The position numbers were made by a program, and so were the translations under genes. The notes beneath the pieces are model-generated. The model ran no database searches and was not told the DNA's origin. It saw only the letters and a list, made by a program, of their open reading frames with translations. DNA of 64,000 nucleotides from Alteromonadaceae bacterium M269. GTDB lineage: Bacteria; Pseudomonadota; Gammaproteobacteria; Enterobacterales; Alteromonadaceae. The stretch is taken from assembly GCA_004353515.1 (NCBI GenBank), contig SMNZ01000007.1, forward strand, positions 310,001 to 374,000, written 5' to 3'. Shown here piece after piece: positions 45,952-54,947 of the stretch (the stretch's first letter is position 1; each line of letters opens with the position of its first letter).

Positions 45952-46946
45952 TCACTGATGCAAACCTAGCGACCATTTTTGTCGGACTACTTGGCTTTTC
46001 TGTTCTGGCCTATGCGATTCTCGATGGCTTTGATTTAGGCGTAGGCATGCTGTTGCCTATGGACAATCAAGGACAGCGCGATGAGATGATTGCCTCAATC
46101 GGGCCGTTTTGGGATGCCAACGAAACTTGGCTAGTACTCGCTATAGGCATATTACTCATTGCTTTTCCAAAAGCGCACAGCTTGGTATTACAAACCTTGT
46201 ATTTGCCCTCAACCTTTATGCTAATTGGCTTGATTTTAAGAGGCGTTGCCTTTGATTTTCGAGCCAAGGTAGCACAAGGACGCAAAACCATGTGGGACTA
46301 CGCCTTCAAAACAGGCTCATTCCTCGCAAGTTTTATGCAGGGCTATATGCTTGGTATTTATGTGATGGGGTTGGAAACACACTTTTATGCTCAATGTTTC
46401 GCCATACTTAGTGGCATAGGAGTTACTTGCGCTTACACCTTTATTGGTGCTTGCTGGTTGTTGATGAAAACAAGTGCAGAGTTGCAACTAAAAGCAAAAG
46501 CATGGGCATCTTTTTACTTAATTGCTTTTGCTGTTGGAATAGCAGCTGTAAGCATTGTTAACTTAGCCATTCATCAGCGTGTTCTGGAGTTTTGGACGAA
46601 GACACCTTACTCATTTGTGTTGGCTATCATTCCAATAACTGTCTTTGCATTAGTAGTCATATGTAAACTTGTACTCCCGAAATTGCTGCAAACGCATACT
46701 GACGGCATTTGGCTACCTTTTGTTATCGCAGTTGCACTTTTCTGGTTATGTTTTGGAGGCTTAGCCGTCAGTTATTACCCGTTCGTCATCCCAGATAAAC
46801 TCACTATTTGGGAGACAGCGAGCGCCCCAGAATCTTTGAGATTTATTCTCATGGGAGCTTTAATTGTTATCCCTTGTATATTCGCTTACACCTTATTTTC
46901 ATATCGAATATTTTGGGGTAAAGCGACTAAACTGGAATACTATTAA
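45948..46946 (+). CDS. cydB: Cytochrome bd-type ubiquinol oxidase subunit II
   Basis: 332 residues, about eight membrane helices, with the family segments LGFSVLAYAILDGFDLGVGMLLP, GPFWDANETWLVLAIGILLIAFP and FMQGYMLGIYV. It is the second structural subunit of the bd oxidase and is translationally coupled to cydA (ATGA-type overlap). No cydX-like short ORF follows. A terminator starts about 20 bases beyond the stop. Confidence 0.93.
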   Translation: MITDANLATIFVGLLGFSVLAYAILDGFDLGVGMLLPMDNQGQRDEMIASIGPFWDANETWLVLAIGILLIAFPKAHSLVLQTLYLPSTFMLIGLILRGVAFDFRAKVAQGRKTMWDYAFKTGSFLASFMQGYMLGIYVMGLETHFYAQCFAILSGIGVTCAYTFIGACWLLMKTSAELQLKAKAWASFYLIAFAVGIAAVSIVNLAIHQRVLEFWTKTPYSFVLAIIPITVFALVVICKLVLPKLLQTHTDGIWLPFVIAVALFWLCFGGLAVSYYPFVIPDKLTIWETASAPESLRFILMGALIVIPCIFAYTLFSYRIFWGKATKLEYY

Positions 46947-46966
46947 ACTCTAGTTCACGCACACCT

Positions 46967-46991
46967 GCCAGCCTTTAAAAGGCTGGCTTTT
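46967..46991 (+). terminator. Intrinsic terminator after cydB
   Basis: GCCAGCCTTT (46967-46976) pairs with AAAGGCTGGC (46978-46987) around a minimal loop, then TTTT. It lies 21 bases after the cydB stop and ends the gbsR/cydAB transcript. Confidence 0.85.
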
Positions 46992-47254
46992 ACCCTCACT
47001 TCCAAGAGCCTCCTTCCTTTGCTTTTTCGTTTACTTTAAACCCAAACAATCGTTCAAATCACAAACAATTGCAAATCATGGTTATTATTTTTCTATTTTT
47101 AATGGAGATCGATTTGTTAGAAATAAGGTACGCATTTGTGACCCTTAAAAACAGTTTTTGTTAAGACTCACCATAGGCCTCGAACTTAATCTAAATACGC
47201 GCAATTAAGACGCAGAATCAAATGGGTAACGAAATAACTTTTGAAGGAGAAGTT

Positions 47255-48679
47255 ATGAAAAATGCAATCAAGCTGGCGTTAAGCCTAGCTCTAGTTTCGG
47301 TTCTGTCAGCCTGTGACGGTGATGACGGACAAGATGGCGCTGTTGGCGCTCAAGGCCCGGCTGGCCCTGCGGGTCCCGCCGGTCCTGCGGCCCCTAACCC
47401 ACCAGCCGGTGCTGTTTTCGTTATGACCAACGAAATCAATAACACCAACGATGGTAACGCAGTTGCCGCATTCTTACGTGACGAAGATGGAATGCTATCA
47501 TTCAACGGAAGATTCCCAACAGGTGGTAACGGAAGTACTGACTTTGATGGAGGTGAAGGTCTAGACCCACTTATCTCTGCTTACTCATTAATAAATACGC
47601 CAGACAATCGTTTCCTACTTGCCGTTAATGCGGGTAGTAACACTGTATCGTCATTCCGCATAAACACAGATTTCACTTTGACATTAATTGACGTGGAATC
47701 GACTGACGCGGCAGGTACTGGTGCCATTGGCCCTAACAGTATCGCTTATAACGATGGTCTTCTTTATGTCACTAATATCGACGCTGACGGTGACCTTGGT
47801 GAACCAATACAAGAAGGTAACGTAACAGGTTTCGAGCTTACAGAAACTGGGCAACTTTTCCCTATTCCAAATTCAACCCGCGAGTTAAATAACAGACCAG
47901 CAGCAGTACGTTTCTCACCTAATGGTGATTACCTCCTTATTTCAAGTATCAACGCAGGTTCTAACCAGTTGGTTAGCCTTAACGAAGATTCACTTGTTGT
48001 TTACGGCGTAGATGATGACGGTGTGTTAACAGCGAATCAGACTGATGGCGTTACTTCCACGCTACAAAACAACGTAGATGGTCGTAATCTTCCTTCCGCT
48101 ATCGGTTTCGAAATGATTGCTCGCGACGGTGGTATCTTTGCGGTAGTTACTGAAGCTCGTGAATTCCAGTCTGATGGTGCTCCACCAGCATTCCCAGAAC
48201 TTCAAACAGGCTCTGTTTCGGTATGGCAGCTTATGCCAGGTGGAACACTAGACCCAATTCAATTGGACGTACCTGCCAGCTCTGCTGAAGAGAATCAGCG
48301 TACAGCTTGCTGGATCACTGTTTCACCAGATGGTCAAAACTTCTGGGTATCTAATGCATTAGATGCTTCTATCACACCATTTGAGTTCAGCGGTGCCCCT
48401 GGCGAAATCCAAATATCTGGCGATCTGACCTTCGGCCCGAACACACCAACCAGTGACTTTGGGTTAGATCTGAGCACAACACCTCCCACAGGTGCATTTA
48501 GAGAATCAGATGGTTTCATCGATCTAGACATCACTGATAACGGCCAATTTATCTATCAATTGTTCGGTCTTACTGGTGGTATCGGTATCTATGAAGTCAG
48601 CGGTGGGCAGCTGACTGAAGTAGGTATTTACGAAGGCAATATCCCTCTGATGGATACTCAAGGTATTGTTGCACTCTAA
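47255..48679 (+). CDS. Lipoprotein beta-propeller with collagen-like linker
   Basis: 474 residues from ATG 47255, which has AGGAG six or so bases upstream; the frame extends back to 47222 without a ribosome site. Lipoprotein signal ends in LVSVLSACDGDD (lipobox LSAC). A Gly-X-Y tract of about eight triplets follows (GQDGAVGAQGPAGPAGPAGPA), then an all-beta part with repeated 'VxxFxxxxDGxL' and 'SPNGDYLLISS / SPDGQNFWVSN' blades, as in lactonase/YVTN beta-propellers. The collagen tract may act as a spacer from the membrane or as a trimerising stalk. Substrate unknown. It is monocistronic, between cydAB and the sigma-54-controlled efflux operon. Confidence 0.75.
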   Translation: MKNAIKLALSLALVSVLSACDGDDGQDGAVGAQGPAGPAGPAGPAAPNPPAGAVFVMTNEINNTNDGNAVAAFLRDEDGMLSFNGRFPTGGNGSTDFDGGEGLDPLISAYSLINTPDNRFLLAVNAGSNTVSSFRINTDFTLTLIDVESTDAAGTGAIGPNSIAYNDGLLYVTNIDADGDLGEPIQEGNVTGFELTETGQLFPIPNSTRELNNRPAAVRFSPNGDYLLISSINAGSNQLVSLNEDSLVVYGVDDDGVLTANQTDGVTSTLQNNVDGRNLPSAIGFEMIARDGGIFAVVTEAREFQSDGAPPAFPELQTGSVSVWQLMPGGTLDPIQLDVPASSAEENQRTACWITVSPDGQNFWVSNALDASITPFEFSGAPGEIQISGDLTFGPNTPTSDFGLDLSTTPPTGAFRESDGFIDLDITDNGQFIYQLFGLTGGIGIYEVSGGQLTEVGIYEGNIPLMDTQGIVAL

Positions 48680-48729
48680 ATCACTCTTGTGAAAATGAGG
48701 TATCGAATTTCCGTATTTGATATCTCACT

Positions 48730-48761
48730 GGAAAGTGTCCGCCGGACACTTTCCGGACACT
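48730..48761. promoter_or_regulatory. Palindromic candidate enhancer (UAS) for the efflux operon
   Basis: GGAAAGTGTCCG (48730-48741) is followed, after one base, by its exact complement CGGACACTTTCC (48743-48754), and a further half-site CGGACACT (48754-48761) overlaps the right end. The centre is about 90-100 bases upstream of the sigma-54 promoter. Enhancer sites of this kind and distance are used by NtrC-type activators, one of which is encoded in this operon. It could also be a terminator for the upstream gene, but no T-run follows. Confidence 0.6.
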
Positions 48762-48826
48762 CCCTCAATTTCCTCAAACCTATCTCTAGCCCTTTAATAA
48801 CAGGGTTTTACAGCAAATAGTCAGAC

Positions 48827-48844
48827 TTGGCATTCATTCTGCAA
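48827..48844 (+). promoter_or_regulatory. Sigma-54 promoter of the efflux operon
   Basis: TTGGCATTCATTCTGCAA places GG at 48829-48830 and GC at 48841-48842, exactly ten bases between as in -24/-12 (TGGCAC N5 TTGCA) promoters, with TGGCA well matched. Transcription would begin near 48853-48855, ahead of the adaptor gene. Confidence 0.75.
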
Positions 48845-48944
48845 CTCCTCTCGTTAATTCGTGAATGTATATCAACCATCCACATCTGTGGACAGGAAGA
48901 TAGAGAGGAAAATGAAATGATCAGAGATACCTCAAGCCAAGATA

Positions 48945-50198
48945 ATGCAGTGCCTCATTCGGAAAGAGGAAAGAGGAAAGTACAAAAAACTATTCATATT
49001 GCTCTCCATCGCCCTACTTTCAACGTTAGCGGGTTATTCGTGGAAATGGGCCAAGGCTTACTCGATCACTGACGGTTCAGTTCAGCTCGAAAAGTTACGT
49101 ATTGCAGAAGTGACTAGAGGCGATCTCGTTAAAGATATCTCGGTTAACGGAAGAGTTGTTGCAGCAATTAGACCGACTCTTTTCAGTCCGTCTAATGGTT
49201 CTGTTGAGTTGAAGGTTCGCGCCGGAGATAGTGTCGATGAGAACCAACTTATCGCTGTTATTCATAGCCCGCAATTGCAAAGCCAATTAGAGCAAGAAAA
49301 AGCGACACTCCAAAGCCTTGAATTGGAAGTATCGCGACAAAGAATCAGTAATAAGCTGGAAAAGCTAGGCTTCCAACAACAGGTCGATGTAACCAGTGTT
49401 AGAAGAGATGCTACAAGACGGGAACTTAAACGCGCGCAGCTCTCAATTGCAGATCAGGTTATTAGTGTCATTGATTACGAAAAGGCGAAAGATGATCTCA
49501 AAACAGCAGAAATGGAATTCAATCATGCAGAAACTGAGGCCCAATTGCAGTCTGAGCGCCTCGACTTCGAACTTAAAGTAAAAGCCCTTCAATTAGAAAG
49601 GCAAAGAGTCCTGTTCAATGAGCTACAACGACGAACCCAACAACTACAAATCTACAGTCCTGTTACTGGGAAAATAGGCGATTTGCTTGTGGAGCAAAAA
49701 GCATCTGTCACAGAAAATCAGCCGCTTTTATCCGTTGTCGACTTATCTGGATTAGAGGTTGAAGTCAGCATTCCTGAGTCTTATGCCGATGACTTACGTT
49801 CAGGTATGGATGCTGAGATAAGTTACAACAATCAGTTGTTCGCTGGTTCTATCAGCGCTATCTCTCCAGAGGTCAAAAACAATAGCGTGACTGGCACTAT
49901 TCGATTCTCGCAGGACATTCCAGTTGGACTACGCCAAAACCAGCAGCTCACAACCCGAATCATGATCGAATCGAAAGAAGGCATCTTAAAGGTCAAACGC
50001 GGCGCTTTTTTACAAAGCGGTAGCGGCAGGCTCACCTATTTGGTAACCAACGATATCGCTAAACGACATCCGATACAGGTAGGCAGTATCGGCATCAGTG
50101 AAGTCGAGATTATCAGTGGCCTTAATGAAGGTGATCAGGTTGTTATTTCAGATTTAAGCATTATGGGAAATTCCCCAATGATGCGATTAACCCAATAA
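48945..50198 (+). CDS. HlyD/MacA-like periplasmic adaptor of an ABC efflux system; start disturbed by a 7-bp repeat
   Basis: 417 residues as an open frame from 48945: membrane anchor YKKLFILLSIALLSTLAGYSWKW, lipoyl-like LFSPSNGSVELKVRAGDSVDENQLIAVIHSPQLQ, an alpha-hairpin coiled coil (about 95-210), the second lipoyl half SPVTGKIGDLLVEQKASVTENQPLLSVVD and the beta-barrel. The only good start is ATG 48917 (AGAGG eight bases upstream), but it reads MIRDTSSQDNAVPHSERGK in another frame. Removing one unit of a 7-bp tandem repeat (48961-48980) joins the two frames cleanly. ATG 48945 has no ribosome site. So the gene is off, or expressed weakly from 48945, in this sequence. It bridges the permeases to an outer-membrane channel, not encoded here. 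Confidence 0.85.
   Translation: MQCLIRKEERGKYKKLFILLSIALLSTLAGYSWKWAKAYSITDGSVQLEKLRIAEVTRGDLVKDISVNGRVVAAIRPTLFSPSNGSVELKVRAGDSVDENQLIAVIHSPQLQSQLEQEKATLQSLELEVSRQRISNKLEKLGFQQQVDVTSVRRDATRRELKRAQLSIADQVISVIDYEKAKDDLKTAEMEFNHAETEAQLQSERLDFELKVKALQLERQRVLFNELQRRTQQLQIYSPVTGKIGDLLVEQKASVTENQPLLSVVDLSGLEVEVSIPESYADDLRSGMDAEISYNNQLFAGSISAISPEVKNNSVTGTIRFSQDIPVGLRQNQQLTTRIMIESKEGILKVKRGAFLQSGSGRLTYLVTNDIAKRHPIQVGSIGISEVEIISGLNEGDQVVISDLSIMGNSPMMRLTQ
48961..48980 (+). repeat. 7-bp tandem repeat GGAAAGA, 2.9 units, in the adaptor gene
   Basis: Units GGAAAGA (48961-48967), GGAAAGA (48968-48974) and GGAAAG (48975-48980). Because 7 is not a multiple of 3, each gain or loss of a unit changes the frame. 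With one unit fewer, the frame opened at ATG 48917 continues into the adaptor coding region. Confidence 0.9.
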
Positions 50199-50235
50199 TT
50201 TACCCCTGTGTAAAAAACTCAAAAGAGGAAAAAAC

Positions 50236-50955
50236 ATGTTAACACTTAAAAAAGTCTCCAAGTCTTTTCGCACAGATCTCGTAGAAACCCATGCTCTACG
50301 CTCTCTTGATTTAACTGTCGATGAAGGAGAGTTTGTTGCAGTCACAGGCCCTTCAGGTTCAGGTAAAACGACTTTTCTAAACATTGCAGGGTTGCTGGAA
50401 ACCTTTACTAGCGGCCAACTTATTCTTGATGGTGAAGATGTTAGTAACCTAAGCGACAGGCAGCGCTCCATCATACGTAACCAAAAAATCGGCTTTATTT
50501 TTCAGGGCTTTAACCTCATTCCAGACTTGAACCTCTATGAGAATGTCGAAGTTCCTCTGCGTTATCGAGGAATAAAAAAAGCGGAACGAAAAGAACGCAT
50601 AGAAAACGCGTTGGAAAACGTTGGGCTAATAGGCCGTATGAAGCACATTCCTTCTCAGCTATCTGGCGGTCAACAACAACGTGTTGCCATTGCAAGAGCT
50701 TTGGCTGGAGAACCTAAATTATTACTCGCCGACGAACCGACTGGTAACCTCGATTCTTTGATGGCTCGCCAAGTGATTGAATTAATGGAAAATATTAACG
50801 ACACAGGGACAACCATTGTGATGGTAACTCACGATGCCGAACTAGCCCATAGAGCACATCGCAACATCCATATTATGGATGGAGAAGCCGTTGATATGGA
50901 ACAGGTGTTATCCATGTCTCAGCATCAACGTGCTTCAAAAACTGCCAGCGCCTAG
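50236..50955 (+). CDS. MacB/LolD-like ABC transporter ATPase
   Basis: 239 residues with all nucleotide-binding motifs: Walker A GPSGSGKT (38-45), Q-loop GFIFQGFNLIPDL, signature LSGGQ (142-146), Walker B LLLADE (162-167) with EPTGNLD, and H-loop His199. It belongs to the MacB/LolD/SalX group that powers mechanotransmission permeases. It follows the adaptor by 37 bases and precedes two permease genes, as expected of an ABC efflux or lipid transporter. Confidence 0.93.
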   Translation: MLTLKKVSKSFRTDLVETHALRSLDLTVDEGEFVAVTGPSGSGKTTFLNIAGLLETFTSGQLILDGEDVSNLSDRQRSIIRNQKIGFIFQGFNLIPDLNLYENVEVPLRYRGIKKAERKERIENALENVGLIGRMKHIPSQLSGGQQQRVAIARALAGEPKLLLADEPTGNLDSLMARQVIELMENINDTGTTIVMVTHDAELAHRAHRNIHIMDGEAVDMEQVLSMSQHQRASKTASA

Positions 50956-50965
50956 GGGGAAGATC

Positions 50966-52273
50966 ATGTTTTTATACAATCTCCACCTTGCTTGGTTAAG
51001 TATCAAAAGAACCCCGGTTCTGAGCGCGTTAATGGTGTCTGCGATTGCCATTGGAATCGCTATCTGTATGACGATTATTACCGTCTACAAACTGATGGCT
51101 AACGACCCGATACCGCATAAGAGCAATATTATTTTCACCCAGACCATAGATTTACGCAGCGCTAGCCCCGATGATGATCCCAATGGTCCTGACCATATGA
51201 GTTATCAAGATGCGCAAAACCTTCTTAAATCGGATATTCCATCAAAGATATCTGTGCACTACCAAACCGTAGCCGTTATCAAGTCGGAAGATGAAAGCGT
51301 ACGACCATTCCGTAGTCGTGTTAGACCGGTTACCGCGGACTTTTTCTCACTATTTGAAACGCCCTTCTTGTTTGGTAATCAATGGACTGCAGATGATGAA
51401 GACTCATTGCAACAGGTTGTCGTGATAAGCCGCGCGCTTAACCTTAGGCTGTTTGGTGGGATAAATAGCATTGGGCAGCAAATTCAAGTCGCAGGACGCT
51501 TCTATAAAATTGTCGGTGTTTTGGACGATTGGACACCAACCCCACGCTTTTTCGAGCTAGATGGCGGCGCATTTTCAGAAACCGAAGGTGCTTTTATTCC
51601 TTTCTCCCTTGTTCCTGCGTTAGAGCTCAGAAAGTCCGGCGGTTCAACCGTTTGTCATGCGTCGGAAACCAAAGAAGGCTGGCAGGGATTTCTTACTGAT
51701 GAATGCACATGGCTGCATATGTGGGTTCAACTCGATACACAAGAACAACAAGAGCAATGGAAAGAGCATCTAGATAACTACGTCAAACAACAAAAAGAAT
51801 TAGGGCGTTTCCCAAGGGAACTCAACAATCGCTTACATAGCGTAATGCAATGGCTCGAATTTAAACGAGTCGTCAATAATGATTACATCATGTTGCTGGG
51901 ATTGGCATTTATGTTTTTAGGTGTTTGCCTGTTTAACACAGTTGGGCTCATGCTAAGCCAATCGCTACGCCGTCGTGGTGAAGTTAGCGTTCGCAGAGCA
52001 TTGGGCGGCAGCAAACTAACGTTATTCTATCAACATATGGTTGAAGCCAGTGTGATTGGTTTAGCCGGTGGTGCTCTTGGTCTCGTGTTAGCTCAAGCCG
52101 GACTAGCTGGTGTCAGGTCCTTGTATCGTGGGTTTGATTTACTCACGCAAATGAACTGGCAATTGATCGCTATCACGTTCGGACTATCCATACTGTCTAG
52201 CCTTTTAGCGGGTTTACTCCCTACTTGGCGGATCTGCCAACTCGCTCCCGCTCAATACTTAAAAACGCAATAG
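50966..52273 (+). CDS. ABC transporter permease (FtsX/MacB type), first
   Basis: 435 residues from ATG 50966, which has AGGGGGA five bases upstream. A frame back to 50879 would overlap the ATPase gene. N-terminal helix (about 20-42), a large periplasmic MacB-type domain (about 45-290) and three C-terminal helices of the FtsX family (SLRRRGEVSVRRALGGSKLTLFYQHMVEASVIGLAGGALG). It should work as the membrane partner of the ATPase, together with the second permease. Substrate unknown. Confidence 0.9.
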   Translation: MFLYNLHLAWLSIKRTPVLSALMVSAIAIGIAICMTIITVYKLMANDPIPHKSNIIFTQTIDLRSASPDDDPNGPDHMSYQDAQNLLKSDIPSKISVHYQTVAVIKSEDESVRPFRSRVRPVTADFFSLFETPFLFGNQWTADDEDSLQQVVVISRALNLRLFGGINSIGQQIQVAGRFYKIVGVLDDWTPTPRFFELDGGAFSETEGAFIPFSLVPALELRKSGGSTVCHASETKEGWQGFLTDECTWLHMWVQLDTQEQQEQWKEHLDNYVKQQKELGRFPRELNNRLHSVMQWLEFKRVVNNDYIMLLGLAFMFLGVCLFNTVGLMLSQSLRRRGEVSVRRALGGSKLTLFYQHMVEASVIGLAGGALGLVLAQAGLAGVRSLYRGFDLLTQMNWQLIAITFGLSILSSLLAGLLPTWRICQLAPAQYLKTQ

Positions 52274-52284
52274 GAGTGTACAAA

Positions 52285-53511
52285 ATGGAAATCCAACCAA
52301 TTTTCAATGCTTTAGTGCGCAATCGTACAGGTGCTATGCTCATTGCATTACAGATCGCATTGACTTTAGCCGTCGTTGTGAACGCAGTCTTTATCATTAA
52401 TCAAAAGCTTGCTCGCATGGAGCGCCCCGTTGGCATAGACAAAGACAATATATTTACTCTACGTACAACCTCTATTGATGAACTCGAAAACCGAGAAACA
52501 TTTTTGCAGGCCGATATGGATGTCATACGCGCTATTCCAGGTGTGATTAGCGCAACTCCCGTTTTAACTACACCCCAAGGCGGTGGCACTCGTGTTGACG
52601 GTTATCACGCCGAGCAAGGAGGGTATGATTTTGCTCAGCTGGTCAATATTAACTATGTCGATCATATGGGCTTCGAAGCATTAGGGTTGAAGATAGTTGA
52701 AGGTCGAAACTTCACACCGCAAGAAATACGCTATGTGGCTCGAAATGATGATTCAGTACCTGAAAACATTATACTCACGGAAGATTACGCCAATAGGCTA
52801 TTCCCTGAAGGAGATGCGCTGGGTAAAAACCTGTATTACGGCGATAATGACAGACCTATCAAAATTATCGGTATTGCTGAGAATATGGCCGCAGGCTGGT
52901 TTGGAGCCAACAGTCCAGTCGTCGCCGACAAAATGTACGATATGGTGTTCCATCCATATATTACCTATGGGAATAGCGCCTGGTATCTTATTCGCACTGA
53001 GCCTGGTGCTCAGAATGAGGTTATGCTAAAAGTGGAAGATGTCTTAGTTGAACGTTTTCCCGAGCGTTTAGTCGATAATATCCGCTCACAAAATGACTTG
53101 TTATCCCGAGTCTACGCCAGCGACAAAGCACTCGCTATTATCTTATCAACCGTCATAGTGCTGCTGATTGGCATCACTAGCTTAGGTGTCGTAGGATTAG
53201 CGAATTCGTCGGTGAGTCAGCGGCACAAACAAATTGGTACTCGCCGAGCATTGGGTGCTCAAAAGGCTGATGTGATTAGCTACTTTCTTATTGAAAACTT
53301 TATTGTGACAACTTTTGGCATCATCGCAGGTATCTTCCTAACTTACGGCTTCAACTACTGGTTAGTCACAGAATTCGCTCAGCCAAAATTAGAGGGTTAC
53401 TATGTGCCTTTAGGTGTCATACTTCTATTATTACTAGGGCAACTTGCTGTGTTTATGCCAGCATTGAAGGCATCGAGTATCAGCCCAGCTGTCGCAACAC
53501 GAAGTATATAA
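52285..53511 (+). CDS. ABC transporter permease (FtsX/MacB type), second
   Basis: 408 residues from ATG 52285, with TAGGAG eight bases upstream. Same layout as the first: N-terminal helix with TGAMLIALQIALTLAVVVNAVFIIN, periplasmic core (about 45-270), then FtsX helices (SQRHKQIGTRRALGAQKADVISYFLIENFIVTTFGIIAG). The two permeases are paralogues; they likely form a heterodimer. It ends 30 bases before the response regulator gene. Confidence 0.9.
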   Translation: MEIQPIFNALVRNRTGAMLIALQIALTLAVVVNAVFIINQKLARMERPVGIDKDNIFTLRTTSIDELENRETFLQADMDVIRAIPGVISATPVLTTPQGGGTRVDGYHAEQGGYDFAQLVNINYVDHMGFEALGLKIVEGRNFTPQEIRYVARNDDSVPENIILTEDYANRLFPEGDALGKNLYYGDNDRPIKIIGIAENMAAGWFGANSPVVADKMYDMVFHPYITYGNSAWYLIRTEPGAQNEVMLKVEDVLVERFPERLVDNIRSQNDLLSRVYASDKALAIILSTVIVLLIGITSLGVVGLANSSVSQRHKQIGTRRALGAQKADVISYFLIENFIVTTFGIIAGIFLTYGFNYWLVTEFAQPKLEGYYVPLGVILLLLLGQLAVFMPALKASSISPAVATRSI

Positions 53512-53541
53512 AAAGATAAGCAGCGTTTATAAAAGAGCACT

Positions 53542-54891
53542 ATGAGTAAAGTATTAATCATTGACGACAATGCAGGCATTCGCACCGCCTTAGAGGTTTT
53601 GCTAAGCGTGCATAAGATCGAGACTAAAGCAGTGAGTTCTCCGAAAGAAGGGCTCGCTTTACTCGAGCAGCAAGAGTTTAATCTCGTCCTGCAAGATATG
53701 AACTTTTCTCGCAATATTACATCAGGCGAAGAAGGCATCGAGCTATTTCACCAGATAAGACAGCTCGATCCCGATGTACCTATTATTCTCATCACTGCTT
53801 GGACGCATTTAGAAACCGCTATTGAGTTAGTTAAAGAAGGCGCGGCAGATTATCTGCAAAAACCCTGGGATGACCGCAAGCTCATGGTCACCATCAATAA
53901 CCTGTTAAAGCTGGAGCAGGCAACCCGTCAGCACCAACAAACGGTATTGGAAAGGAAAGCCGCACTTCGACAACTTAAACGACAATACAATCTGGGTGAC
54001 GTGATTTTTAACAGCGAAGCCATGATAAAACTCGTGACAGTAGCAACCCAGGTCGCTAAGGCGGATGTTCCCGTTTTAATCACCGGTCCAAATGGAAGCG
54101 GCAAAGAAATTATCGCTCAGATCATTCAAGCGAACTCAGGGCAAGCAGAAGGGCCTTTTATTAAAGTTAATGCAGGCGCTTTACCCAAAGGGCTCATTGA
54201 AAGTGAGCTTTTTGGTGCTGAGGAAGGTGCCTATACAGGTGCTCATAAGGCTCGCATTGGACGATTTGAAAAGGCAGATAATGGAACCTTGTTTCTTGAC
54301 GAAATTGGCAACCTTCCCTTAGAAGGTCAAATCAAACTGTTACGGGTGTTACAAACAAGTGAGTTTGAACGTCTAGGGAGTAGTCAGACTCGTCGAGTTT
54401 CTGTCCGTTTAATATGTGCGACTAACAGTGATTTACAACAAGCAGTTATAGATCAAACCTTTAGACAGGACCTTCTCTATCGCATCAACGTCATCGAATT
54501 AAAAGTTCCAGCCTTGGCTGAACGACCAGATGATATTATCCCTCTTGCCCAACACTTCTTGGATGAAGGCAAAACCTTAACTCAAGAAGCCAAAAAACAC
54601 TTATTAGCCTATGATTGGCCAGGCAATGTACGGGAACTCGAAAACTGCATGAAGCGAGCTCAGTTGTTGAGTACTCAACCTACGATCAGAGCCGATGAGC
54701 TAGGCTTAGAAATACGACATGATGACATGCCACCCATAGAAGATATTGAAGAGCACTATGAGTCCACTGAAGAAGAAATTCGACAGGCGTTGTCGGACAA
54801 TAAAGGGATTATCGCCCGAGCTGCGAGAGAACTAGGATTGAGCCGACAAACCTTGTATCGTCGAATAGAAAAGTTTGATATTTCGAATTAA
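53542..54891 (+). CDS. Sigma-54-dependent response regulator (NtrC family)
   Basis: 449 residues. Receiver domain (2-120) with phosphorylation Asp52 (LQDM); AAA+ domain with Walker A GPNGSGKE (182-189), GAYTGA at 229-234 (Tyr in place of Phe of GAFTGA) and Walker B FLDE (251-254); C-terminal Fis-type HTH (GIIARAARELGLSRQTLYRRIE). It activates sigma-54 RNA polymerase. A sigma-54 promoter and an upstream palindrome in front of this same operon make it the likely self-activator. It is followed by its histidine kinase. Confidence 0.93.
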   Translation: MSKVLIIDDNAGIRTALEVLLSVHKIETKAVSSPKEGLALLEQQEFNLVLQDMNFSRNITSGEEGIELFHQIRQLDPDVPIILITAWTHLETAIELVKEGAADYLQKPWDDRKLMVTINNLLKLEQATRQHQQTVLERKAALRQLKRQYNLGDVIFNSEAMIKLVTVATQVAKADVPVLITGPNGSGKEIIAQIIQANSGQAEGPFIKVNAGALPKGLIESELFGAEEGAYTGAHKARIGRFEKADNGTLFLDEIGNLPLEGQIKLLRVLQTSEFERLGSSQTRRVSVRLICATNSDLQQAVIDQTFRQDLLYRINVIELKVPALAERPDDIIPLAQHFLDEGKTLTQEAKKHLLAYDWPGNVRELENCMKRAQLLSTQPTIRADELGLEIRHDDMPPIEDIEEHYESTEEEIRQALSDNKGIIARAARELGLSRQTLYRRIEKFDISN

Positions 54892-54947
54892 CAACTCAGC
54901 TTTTCGAGATGCTCTTTCACGCCATTCACAGAGATACCAGCTTATAA

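Noticed and set aside
48827-49072. Separate 81-codon gene before the efflux adaptor
   Set aside because: Only its part from ATG 48917 looks real, and that part is better explained as the displaced start of the adaptor gene.
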